Shown one piece after another: positions 6,036 through 12,524 of a DNA stretch of 32,295 nucleotides. The stretch is from a virus. Below the pieces are notes generated by a model. That model searched no databases. It was not told the DNA's origin and saw only the letters and a list, made by a program, of their open reading frames with translations. Both the position numbers and the translations under genes were made by a program. Positions within the stretch are counted from its first letter, which is position 1. The number at the start of each line of letters is the position of its first letter. The stretch covers positions 29,011 to 61,305 of the IMG/VR virus record IMGVR_UViG_3300030102_004342; one strand, 5' to 3'.

Positions 6036-6044
6036 ATATATAAA
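6036..6044 (-). promoter_or_regulatory. TATA box of paralogue A
   Basis: The minus strand reads TATTTATATATC, centred 26 bp before ATG 6015, implying a leaderless mRNA. A second TATA-like run (6105-6114) lies further upstream. Confidence 0.7.
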
Positions 6045-6104
6045 TACCATAGATTTGACTCACTTAGTCCACGAGATGCAAGCTAAACACAACGAAGGCC
6101 AGAC

Positions 6105-6216
6105 TATATATATAGGGTGGTTTCGGCGAACGAGGCCAGGGTATATATACTAGAAGGTTTCGCATTGCACAAGCGGAACCTTTATATACCCCCTAGCGGC
6201 GGGTCTTTTTTTCGCC
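6105..6216. promoter_or_regulatory. Tandem TATA modules and large imperfect palindrome
   Basis: Two modules of a TATATATA run followed 8-10 bp later by GGTTTCG occur at about 6105 and 6142. The second is part of a large inverted repeat: GGTATATA (6140-6147) and AGGTTTCGC (6155-6163) pair with GCGGAACCT (6173-6181) and TATATACC (6183-6190) around a 9-nt loop. A T tract (6205-6211) follows. This could be a bidirectional promoter, an operator or the gene for a short structured RNA. I see no protein-coding gene in 6064-6420; the rest of that gap holds two copies of the 29-nt element. Confidence 0.55.
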
Positions 6217-6275
6217 CCCCCTTAAGGGATATAACCCAACCCACCCACAGTTAAGAAGTATCTGGGCAAATCCTC

Positions 6276-6304
6276 ACTGCAAGATTTCCAGCAAGTATTT
6301 TTCG
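6276..6304 (+). repeat. 29-nt element, copy 5
   Basis: It begins ACTGCAAGATT, with the same overall length, ending ATTTTTCG. It is the most diverged copy, 34 bp before copy 6. Confidence 0.7.
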
Positions 6305-6338
6305 ATACGGGATGAATTACAAGCAACTCGTCGGGAAT

Positions 6339-6367
6339 ACTGTACGATTTTTTTAGTTATTTTTTCG
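6339..6367 (+). repeat. 29-nt element, copy 6
   Basis: It begins ACTGTACGATT, with 10 variable bases and TTTTTTCG. TAGCGACCC follows at about 6379, the same block that precedes the methyltransferase TATA box, and AT-rich TATA-like sequence at 6403-6419, but no plus-strand gene is seen. Confidence 0.8.
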
Positions 6368-6420
6368 AGGGGTATGTATAGCGACCCGCCTGGCGCACAT
6401 AGTATAATATATAATAATAA

Positions 6421-6440
6421 AGAAAAGGGGGCGAACCCCC
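6421..6440 (-). terminator. Hairpin terminator of the paralogue B operon
   Basis: On the minus strand GGGGG-TTCG-CCCCC is a perfect stem with a stable UUCG tetraloop followed by TTTTCTTTATT. It lies 20 bp after the stop of the 38-residue gene and would end the operon that starts at 7352. Confidence 0.8.
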
Positions 6441-6445
6441 TAATC

Positions 6446-6477
6446 CCTATTATGATAGGTTCAACCGATAGGTTGAA
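6446..6477 (-). other. Two adjacent perfect tetraloop hairpins at a gene end
   Basis: CCTAT-TATG-ATAGG (6446-6459) and TTCAACC-GATA-GGTTGAA (6460-6477) are perfect stems in direct succession, immediately upstream (minus strand) of the terminator hairpin. The larger stem contains the stop codon and last codons of the 6461-6577 gene, so folding could affect translation end or message stability. Confidence 0.65.
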
Positions 6478-6577
6478 TATCACCACAAATAATGCAAACC
6501 CACGCCAAAACGCCTTTGTCTAAATCCAAACCTAAACAATAATCACAATCGCATTTTAATGTAATAGTGATATTCAT
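6461..6577 (-). CDS. 38-residue zinc-ribbon microprotein
   Basis: The ATG at 6577 abuts the TAA of the preceding gene with no gap. The product MNITITLKCDCDYCLGLD ends WVCIICGDIQPIG. Cysteines CDCDYC (residues 9-14) and CIIC (about 29-32) form a minimal zinc ribbon whose second knuckle, CIICG, is typical. The stop codon sits inside a perfect hairpin. It is the last gene of the operon 7352 to 6461. Its function is unknown. Confidence 0.7.
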   Translation of the reverse strand: MNITITLKCDCDYCLGLDLDKGVLAWVCIICGDIQPIG

Positions 6578-6769
6578 TTATTCATCACCCGGCAAATCAT
6601 GCGTTCTAATGTTCATCCATGATAACCCATGTAGTAGGGTGTAGGCAATCATTTGACTATGTTGGATTCCTAATAGGGAAATCATAACATAATCATTCAT
6701 CACGACACGATTTTTATTAATCGCATTATGGTATAACACTATTCTATTGTATGGGATTTTGGTTTCCAT
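6578..6769 (-). CDS. Small hypothetical protein
   Basis: This encodes 63 residues from ATG 6769, which has GGGG at a suitable distance; an ATG at 6790 in the same frame lies inside a perfect inverted repeat (GCCCG and CGGGC at 6783-6797) and lacks a ribosome site. The protein METKIPYNRIVLYHNAINK is followed by a moderately hydrophobic segment (YVMISLLGIQHSQMIAYTLLHGL) that is too polar for a confident membrane helix. It lies downstream of the structured RNA at 6829-6877, which may control it. Its function is unknown. Confidence 0.6.
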   Translation of the reverse strand: METKIPYNRIVLYHNAINKNRVVMNDYVMISLLGIQHSQMIAYTLLHGLSWMNIRTHDLPGDE

Positions 6770-6828
6770 ATTGCCCCGAATCGCCCGCATGACGGGCGTT
6801 AGTCGTTAGGCATTTGACCAAAATGGTC

Positions 6829-6877
6829 GGGGGGGCGGTGATTTAGATAATCACCCCCTTTATCACCGCTACCCCCC
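6829..6877 (-). promoter_or_regulatory. Structured RNA between paralogue B and the next gene
   Basis: On the minus strand G6, a UAG bulge and CGGTGAT (6868-6862) pair with ATCACCG (6842-6836) and C6 across a 19-nt loop containing AAGGGGGTGATTAT. The layout, bulge, 5' flank (GAAC-RAAT) and loop motif match the element at 5530-5575, while the inner stem differs in a pairing-preserving way. There is no T tract; a second small hairpin (GACCA-AAA-TGGTC, 6817-6829) follows, so read-through into the gene at 6769 is likely. Confidence 0.75.
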
Positions 6878-6914
6878 TAAATTCGTTCATAGGCTTTATC
6901 GCAATTACTAGGCA

Positions 6915-7352
6915 TCACTTTTTAGAAATGATAGCGTTGTTGGCGTCAATTTGTTGTTGTAGTAGTTCCATTTGCTTTAGTAGGTCGTCGTTGGCCATTT
7001 TAGCCTTTTGTTGTGGTGTAATGTGTAATTCCTTTAGTTTGGCTAGCATAGCATCGCAATCATGGATAGGTGCTAGGTTGACTTTGTTTTTTGGTTGTTT
7101 GTAGATTTTCATAGCCCCCATGTAAAATGCTTTAGCGGTTTCTAGTAGTTTGATATAGTGCTTTGTCATTTCCTTTGAATGTGGCGTGTTAACCGTGTGC
7201 TTTTTGTGGTTCGGTTCTAGATACGATTCTTTAGTCATGTTCATGATGTCACGAAATCGCATACGAATAACATTATCAAAAGTAGTTGAAATTTTTTCAC
7301 CCCCTACAACGGATGGCATTTCTAAAACCGTGTTGTCGATAGGTTTCACCAT
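6915..7352 (-). CDS. RMR-RD helical protein, paralogue B
   Basis: This protein has 145 residues from ATG 7352, with a TATA box centred 25 bp upstream, so probably leaderless. It is clearly related to the 5599-6015 product: MVKPIDNTVLEMPSVVGGE aligns with its N-terminus, VIRMRFRDI with IRMRIRDF, and NLAPIHDCDAMLAKLKELHI with NLKPIADTKALIAKLQTIHM. The last 30 residues form a Gln/Leu coiled coil (LLKQMELLQQQI), suggesting oligomers. The same type of structured RNA follows each gene, so gene and RNA were duplicated together. The molecular role is unknown; a nucleic-acid-binding or regulatory function is only inferred from the basic, helical character. Confidence 0.82.
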   Translation of the reverse strand: MVKPIDNTVLEMPSVVGGEKISTTFDNVIRMRFRDIMNMTKESYLEPNHKKHTVNTPHSKEMTKHYIKLLETAKAFYMGAMKIYKQPKNKVNLAPIHDCDAMLAKLKELHITPQQKAKMANDDLLKQMELLQQQIDANNAIISKK

Positions 7353-7373
7353 GTATCGTGATTCATGTTCTAG

Positions 7374-7380
7374 TTATAAA
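7374..7380 (-). promoter_or_regulatory. TATA box of paralogue B
   Basis: The minus strand reads CCCTTTATAAC, centred about 25 bp before ATG 7352, consistent with a leaderless start. Confidence 0.65.
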
Positions 7381-7418
7381 GGGCTAGGTTGATGCACGGT
7401 AGATGCACCATAGGGTAG

Positions 7419-7460
7419 CATATATATAGTATAACTAAACGCGTGCCAAAAACCGGCACG
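7419..7460 (+). promoter_or_regulatory. TATA-like run and CGTGCC hairpin
   Basis: TATATATAG (7421-7429) is followed by a perfect hairpin, CGTGCC (7442-7447) and GGCACG (7455-7460) with a 7-nt loop. The stem bases equal the inner stem at 5537-5566. No gene starts within reach, so this may be an operator or a short RNA. An imperfect direct repeat (GATGCAC, 7391 and 7402) lies just upstream. Confidence 0.45.
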
Positions 7461-7522
7461 GCCTACAAGTTGGCATCGCCCACCACTCCTCGAAATTTTT
7501 CTGAAAATTTTAGTAAATGGTC

Positions 7523-7531
7523 TTTATAAAA
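7523..7531 (+). promoter_or_regulatory. TATA box of the 7579-7749 gene
   Basis: TTTATAAAA lies about 52 bp before ATG 7579, giving an expected leader of roughly 25 nt. It is the only strong TATA element near this gene. Confidence 0.55.
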
Positions 7532-7578
7532 AGCATTTTTACCTCTTTTCTAAATAACTACACTATCTATGGTTAATC

Positions 7579-7749
7579 ATGCTCCAATGCTCGGTATGTG
7601 GTTACAAGGGGGAAAGATGGGGTGTTCACAATGCATTGTTCGAGTTAGAAACATTAGCCCTATACTACGAGTTTCAATGCCCCGAATGTGATTCATTAGA
7701 TATAGAAATACTAATTTCCAAAAATGATGAACCTTCCGCTCCCCGATGA
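7579..7749 (+). CDS. 56-residue zinc-ribbon microprotein overlapping terL end
   Basis: The product MLQCSVCGYKGERWGVHNA has CSVCG (residues 4-8) and CPECDS (about 34-39) with an aromatic helix between, a standard zinc ribbon. The last 39 bases run antisense over the 3' end of the convergent terminase gene. No good ribosome site is visible at 7579, so start assignment rests on the position just before the first knuckle. An overlapping frame from ATG 7569 lacks the knuckles and is less convincing. Its function is unknown. Confidence 0.65.
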   Translation: MLQCSVCGYKGERWGVHNALFELETLALYYEFQCPECDSLDIEILISKNDEPSAPR

Positions 7750-9186
7750 CTTTGAGTTACCCCATGATGTGCTATTGGCGGTTTGTGTAGCCATTGGTAG
7801 AGCATTGGAATCCGCATGAGTCATTTGGTCTATGGCATGTGCAAAGGCCATGACTGTATCGTTATGTTTACCCACATCAATTATATTACCGGCTTTCCAT
7901 ACATGGGTGTCTAGTTCATCTAATAGTATATTTACCATGCGTCGGGTTTCATCGTTACCATAAGGGAATATTACTTTCTTTTGTTCAAACCACACACGCA
8001 GTCTATTCATCAAAGCCTGTTTCAAAGCACGATTAGATACTTTGCTTTGGCGGTAGTCTACCGTTATTCCCTTTTGAACCAATAATGACTCATACAATCT
8101 TTGAAATCCTACATCTTCCGCAGATATGGGTGCATTAAAAGTTTTAGACCATTGGCCTAGCATATCGGCTTGTTTATCGGGCGCAAAGTCATTCCTACGC
8201 CACATATTAACAAAGTGAACAAAGCCTTCGTTGTCTTGTCTAAGGACAATCATAACCGAGTAGTCTTTTCCTAAACCTTGTGACGGGTCAAAGCCTATCA
8301 TGTATTTACCCGGTGTTTTACTATCCCACTCGATGACGGCGTTTGTGTTCATGTTTGCACGAGTATGTTCACGCTTGAATGCTTGCGCTTCATCATCCAC
8401 CACTTTACACAAATATTCTTGCGTAAATGCTAATTCACCTATCGCTTGCTTTTGTTCTAACAAAAATGCTATCGGTCTTTGTTCTTCCCATAAAGCAATA
8501 GGGTCTATCGACGGGTCGGCTTTATGTTCATCCCAATTAGGGATTGCCGATGTTGTAGTTGTTTTCCACACATCATTTGATAACATTTCCGTATGATATA
8601 GGTCTGTCATAGCCATAGGTGTTCCAACAACGAATATTGATGTTCCTGGCGAAAGCATAGGTGTTATTTTCTTTCTAAACCAATGTTGTAGGTTAGTAGG
8701 GGATTGTTCGCCCACATCATCTAATACATCGTCAAACACAATACGGGCTGGGTGTTCACCACGAATAGCAGCACCTACACCGGTTGCACGAATCCATGAG
8801 CCGTTAGTAAAGTGTATAGAGTGTTTTGTTCCTCGCTTTGGGTCTATTAGATTCCTAAGTTGGGGATGCCTACGCATATCCTCCCTAATTTCTTCTAACC
8901 TACGCATAGCAAGGTCTTTGCTTGCACTAAACAACCAAGTAGTAAATGGTTTGTCACGCCATCTTTCAAATAGACAAGACCACAATACCGCTACCCTTAG
9001 TGTTGTGGATTTAGAGTGGTCACGAGGTGCTATGATACATACACGGTGAACATTTGCGTCACCACGATTAAAATATAGGTTCATCCATTCTTCGATATGG
9101 TCTCCCCACGAATAACCCAACCATTGATAAAAATACTTTGGGTCTTTGGCACTACGCTTTAGGGATAATGCTTGTGTTACACTCAT
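7711..9186 (-). CDS. terL: Terminase large subunit
   Basis: This 491-residue motor and nuclease packages DNA into the procapsid. The ATPase part has a Walker A variant PRDHSKST (residues 54-61), Walker B IVFDD (149-153) and the coupling motif VVGTP (186-190). The RNase H-like nuclease part has FDPSQGLGKDYS (D300 and D308) and a late acidic residue in KHNDTVMAFAHA near 458, supplying the metal-binding triad. The start overlaps the preceding zinc-protein stop as ATGA. The gene is last in a three-gene minus-strand operon with a phosphoesterase. Both domains look intact and the length is typical. Confidence 0.96.
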   Translation of the reverse strand: MSVTQALSLKRSAKDPKYFYQWLGYSWGDHIEEWMNLYFNRGDANVHRVCIIAPRDHSKSTTLRVAVLWSCLFERWRDKPFTTWLFSASKDLAMRRLEEIREDMRRHPQLRNLIDPKRGTKHSIHFTNGSWIRATGVGAAIRGEHPARIVFDDVLDDVGEQSPTNLQHWFRKKITPMLSPGTSIFVVGTPMAMTDLYHTEMLSNDVWKTTTTSAIPNWDEHKADPSIDPIALWEEQRPIAFLLEQKQAIGELAFTQEYLCKVVDDEAQAFKREHTRANMNTNAVIEWDSKTPGKYMIGFDPSQGLGKDYSVMIVLRQDNEGFVHFVNMWRRNDFAPDKQADMLGQWSKTFNAPISAEDVGFQRLYESLLVQKGITVDYRQSKVSNRALKQALMNRLRVWFEQKKVIFPYGNDETRRMVNILLDELDTHVWKAGNIIDVGKHNDTVMAFAHAIDQMTHADSNALPMATQTANSTSWGNSKSSGSGRFIIFGN

Positions 9187-9350
9187 CTTTCATCACCATA
9201 CCTAATAACTCGCATCGTTCCACAATACATCATACGCTTTTCTTTTTTGCACCATTTTTTACAAGATGTGTAGCGACAATACTTTTCATAACCGCATTCA
9301 TTACATTTACGGTGTTTATAATATAACACCCCTCCGCCCCTTCTACTCAT
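9183..9350 (-). CDS. 55-residue zinc protein between phosphoesterase and terminase
   Basis: The ATG at 9350 overlaps the end of the phosphoesterase gene by eight bases and the stop overlaps the terminase start as ATGA, so all three are probably translated together. The product begins MSRRGGGVLYYKHRKCNEC and contains C16, C19, C25, C30, C34 and C43 among many lysines, giving one or two metal sites in a very basic protein (CNECGYEKYC, then SCKKWC). A role as a packaging co-factor or DNA-contacting partner of the terminase is an inference from position only. Confidence 0.8.
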   Translation of the reverse strand: MSRRGGGVLYYKHRKCNECGYEKYCRYTSCKKWCKKEKRMMYCGTMRVIRYGDER

Positions 9351-10779
9351 GCTTTCTCACCGGACTAAATAAACTTCCTATCAAGCCTAATTCCTTATCT
9401 ATAATATGAGCCGCTAAACCAGCCTTTGCCGTTGTATATCCAGCTCGGTAATGGTATCTATCGTGGCCTGCTAATGAAGGTAATTGTATGACTAATCCAC
9501 CATCTAATTCGTGTAATACTTGGTGGTGCAAATGTCCTGTAAACCATATATGGGATTCCGTTTGACCCCACAATTCTCTTTTTTCTTTAGACATTAGCGT
9601 TGGTAGTTTTGACTTCTTTATGTTATCACCATGATTAAATCCTAATAGTGTATTACCATAGGTAGTATAATGTCTAACTTGCGGGTTTAGATTCACGCTA
9701 ACATCATCAACCCCTTCGTATGCGGCTGATAAATATAACATCAAAGCCAATGTGCTATGTCTATCATGATTACCAGCCATAAACACAACCTCTATGGGTG
9801 CTACCTGTCGTAGAAGGTCTATGTGTTCTCGTGCTAGTTGACAGCCACTAATTAATATTTCAGCCGGTGAACCACACATATCTTGTTGTGTGCCACGAGT
9901 TGTTTGCCCTAAATCGTTATCTACATGAAACCAATCACTACCAGATGCTAAAATTATTTTGTCTGGCTTTGCAGGTAGCCATGATATTATTTCTTGTGTT
10001 CTATCCATTAGTCTGCTTCGTGCTTCCTCAAAGTTATATGATTCACCTACCTCATCAACCCAACCATATTTACCCCAATGAAAGTCTGTTGGAGACATTA
10101 CTACCGCAAAGGGGGATTTAGATTCCGGTATTCGTAGTTTGGGGACACTTTTAGGGGCTTTTGTTAGCCCATTTAGCATTCCTTTATATGTATCTTCAAA
10201 GTGAAACCACTTTTCAGCCGCTTCTTGTATGTCTTTCCACTTTTTCTTTTCATACTTTTTGTGTATCTCCCTACGATTTCTAAGAACAAGGTCTTCAACA
10301 AGTTCATCATTGTCGGTTTCCATTACCTCTTCGTCGGTATATGGTAACATATCGTGAGTCCAACCATGTTTTCTTCGGTATTCATCAAACCAAAGACGGG
10401 GAAAGTTAAACTCGCGTGCAATTTGGTTTAGTGTTGCGCCTTTGCTTGTCATATTAGAGTATGATGATTTCATGGCTCGGTGCATATCACCGGATATTAC
10501 TATGTTTTCACCCGCACACTTTATGAAAGTAATGTATGTATCGGTTTCTTTGTTGTAGTGGTATGGTGCTTTATCGTATTCTATTGGGCTAGATTCGGTT
10601 TGTATAGCCCCATCCACATATCTTAGATAGTTGTAAATCATTTTTTCCCACCCTTTATGTGAACGATAGGGATAATTACGATTCAAATCTGCCGCTAATT
10701 TAGTTTTCATACCCCTAACATTAATCGGGTAGTCGCTAATCATGCCTTCTATCTTTTCAAAGTCGTCGTGTCTTTCCAT
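9343..10779 (-). CDS. Metallophosphoesterase with N-terminal DNA-binding-like region
   Basis: I use ATG 10779 (478 residues), 28 bp after a TATA box, over a GTG at 10800. The C-terminal half is a calcineurin-like two-metal phosphoesterase: D-x-H in PTDFHWG (about D232, H234), SGSDW (D282), GNHD (336-339), NHGD (H383) and GHLHH (415-419). Substrates in this family range from nucleic acids to nucleotides and phosphoproteins; no choice is possible here. The N-terminal half has a probable helix-turn-helix (about residues 112-140, with ATLNQIAREFNFPRLWF) and a long charged helix. It leads the packaging operon, so a DNA-processing or small-terminase-like role is an attractive inference. Confidence 0.9.
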   Translation of the reverse strand: MERHDDFEKIEGMISDYPINVRGMKTKLAADLNRNYPYRSHKGWEKMIYNYLRYVDGAIQTESSPIEYDKAPYHYNKETDTYITFIKCAGENIVISGDMHRAMKSSYSNMTSKGATLNQIAREFNFPRLWFDEYRRKHGWTHDMLPYTDEEVMETDNDELVEDLVLRNRREIHKKYEKKKWKDIQEAAEKWFHFEDTYKGMLNGLTKAPKSVPKLRIPESKSPFAVVMSPTDFHWGKYGWVDEVGESYNFEEARSRLMDRTQEIISWLPAKPDKIILASGSDWFHVDNDLGQTTRGTQQDMCGSPAEILISGCQLAREHIDLLRQVAPIEVVFMAGNHDRHSTLALMLYLSAAYEGVDDVSVNLNPQVRHYTTYGNTLLGFNHGDNIKKSKLPTLMSKEKRELWGQTESHIWFTGHLHHQVLHELDGGLVIQLPSLAGHDRYHYRAGYTTAKAGLAAHIIDKELGLIGSLFSPVRKHE

Positions 10780-11049
10780 TGATACGCTGTTAGCACACAC
10801 CCACTATAAACATATCCTGAATTATTTTTATTGTTTTGTTAGCCCAACAAAAAAATAAATATCTTTCAGTAGCCCTTTTTTGTAAATTCTTTATTAATGC
10901 TTATAATATGTAAAAACTATTATTACAGTAAGTAATATTACCTACCCCTATAAGAAGAAAAAATAAAAAATTACACATACCTTCGCAGCATAGCGTTTTA
11001 TTTATTTGTATATAAACAAAAGAATTAATCCAATTCATTCAAATAGACG
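10780..11049. promoter_or_regulatory. Divergent promoter region between packaging and late operons
   Basis: About 270 bp of AT-rich DNA without a gene. The minus-strand TATA box is TTTATA (10805-10810) and the plus-strand box is TATATAAA (11009-11016). The middle holds T and A tracts but no repeat that I can define. This is the switch point between leftward packaging and rightward morphogenesis transcription. Confidence 0.75.
11009..11016 (+). promoter_or_regulatory. TATA box of the late operon
   Basis: TATATAAA is centred 37 bp before the portal ATG, predicting a leader of about 10 nt. It is the main candidate promoter for the long plus-strand block to the window end. Confidence 0.7.
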
Positions 11050-12480
11050 ATGGCTTATTTGAACATCATGGCAAAGGAGTCCAGGCTACGCAGGTTGTTT
11101 AGGAGAAAGCCGGTGGTGGCTACGGAAGTGCCTACCGGAATTAGCGGTAGAAAGGCAGCACCAACCGAATTATTTGCCGGTTTGTCCGATGTATTGAAAC
11201 AAACCGATGATTTGGGGCGTTCATCCCGTTCTCGTTCACAATACGATAATTATGACCAAACATTTGATTTGTTTGATAGTATGGTTAGATTAGACCCCGA
11301 ATTGAACGGTGCTGTGCGTTCTGTTTCGCTAACGGCTAATAACTATCACATAGACTACAAAGTTGCTAAGAATGCCCGTATTCGCAACGCTATCAAAAAA
11401 CTAATTCACGATTTAGACTTTGACGACATTCTAATATCGGCTTTACGAAACCTAATGGTATATGGTAACGACATAAACAAATTAGTAGGTAAAGCAGGCG
11501 TAGGTATCACCGGCATACAATCCCTACCGGCTAAACAAATAACAATAATGGACAGACGGGTAGATATTAGAGAATTATCATCATCGGGCTATACCGGACA
11601 TATTACCGAAGATAATCCGGTTATGAGTGCCGAATACTATTTGTTTCGTGAAAACAAAGTAGATACACAGGTCTTTTCAAAAGATGAAATACTACACATA
11701 AAGATTGACTACCGTTCTAATTGGTTTAGGGATAGATTAGGCCGTTACACATACGGTATATGGGGTGCATCACGATTTACCGCACTAAAACAACCTATCC
11801 GTGCAAAGTATAATAGTATCAACAATAGGGTAGCATTAGAGGATAGTCTAACAAAGCAATTCATTAGTATTGATATGAAAGCGGTTGAACATATACAAGA
11901 CCCCGCCGAACAAAAGGAAAGACTAAAGACCATAATGAATGATGTCGCCAAACTATTAGAAACACTAGAAGGTGACCAAATACCAATCTTACCCGACTAC
12001 ATTAGAATAAACCATGTAGATTTACAAAATGCAATCCCTGACTCGTCATCATTTTTAGACTCGGTAAATGCGGATATTGCGGCAGTTCTAAATGTGCCTC
12101 GTGTAGCCGCCGGACAAGAAAAGGGCTCAACCTTTGCGGCAACATACAATGCTAACATTTGGGCGGTATCGGCAATAACAAGACTACAAGGTATATTAGA
12201 AGAATCAATACACAAACTATTTGGCAAGCATTTAGAATTATTAGGAATCCCATACAAGCATGATGACCTACCAGTTCTAAAATTTAAACCAATAGATGAG
12301 GAAACACCACTAAATAGAATGCGTAGAGCACAAATAGGATATGATAGTGGTATGCTATCAATAGACCAAGCACTACACATTGTTGGATTATTAGATGATA
12401 AAAAGCCCAAAAAGCAAGGCAAAGCAAACACGGGGCGACTACCACGAGAAAACGAAGTAGAGAACAATTCTAAACCCTAA
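11050..12480 (+). CDS. Portal protein
   Basis: This 476-residue protein forms the ring at the capsid vertex through which DNA is packaged. Family signs are the N-terminal basic leader (RLRRLFRRKPV), the conserved YDQTFDLFDSMVRLDPELNGAVRSV helix pair (in two parts, about residues 75-100), and the stem and crown region with DSVNADIAAVLNVPRVAAG (about 335-355), which is characteristic of portals, followed by the helix AISRLQ-type segment and SIHKLFG. An alternative start at the second ATG (MAKESRL) is possible. It opens the late operon directly after the TATA box. Length is typical. Confidence 0.92.
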   Translation: MAYLNIMAKESRLRRLFRRKPVVATEVPTGISGRKAAPTELFAGLSDVLKQTDDLGRSSRSRSQYDNYDQTFDLFDSMVRLDPELNGAVRSVSLTANNYHIDYKVAKNARIRNAIKKLIHDLDFDDILISALRNLMVYGNDINKLVGKAGVGITGIQSLPAKQITIMDRRVDIRELSSSGYTGHITEDNPVMSAEYYLFRENKVDTQVFSKDEILHIKIDYRSNWFRDRLGRYTYGIWGASRFTALKQPIRAKYNSINNRVALEDSLTKQFISIDMKAVEHIQDPAEQKERLKTIMNDVAKLLETLEGDQIPILPDYIRINHVDLQNAIPDSSSFLDSVNADIAAVLNVPRVAAGQEKGSTFAATYNANIWAVSAITRLQGILEESIHKLFGKHLELLGIPYKHDDLPVLKFKPIDEETPLNRMRRAQIGYDSGMLSIDQALHIVGLLDDKKPKKQGKANTGRLPRENEVENNSKP

Positions 12481-12524
12481 GTTAAAACAAGCCATTAGAC
12501 ACAGACGACATCGGAGACGGCATT

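Noticed and set aside
6064-6260. A tRNA gene in the hairpin-rich gap
   Set aside because: The palindrome does not form a cloverleaf; no T-arm GTTC-x-A-x2-C pattern or CCA-compatible acceptor stem is found.
3444-6367. CRISPR array interpretation of the six repeats
   Set aside because: Spacing between copies varies from 34 to over 900 bp, genes lie between them, and no cas genes are present.
7569-7690. Alternative 40-codon frame from ATG 7569
   Set aside because: It lacks the paired CxxC knuckles seen in the overlapping frame from 7579 and has an unusual composition.
11997-12467. Antisense open frame inside the portal gene, and similar ones at 13413, 16373, 19148 and 24017
   Set aside because: They lie wholly within well-supported genes, have serine/cysteine-rich shadow-type sequences and no start signals.
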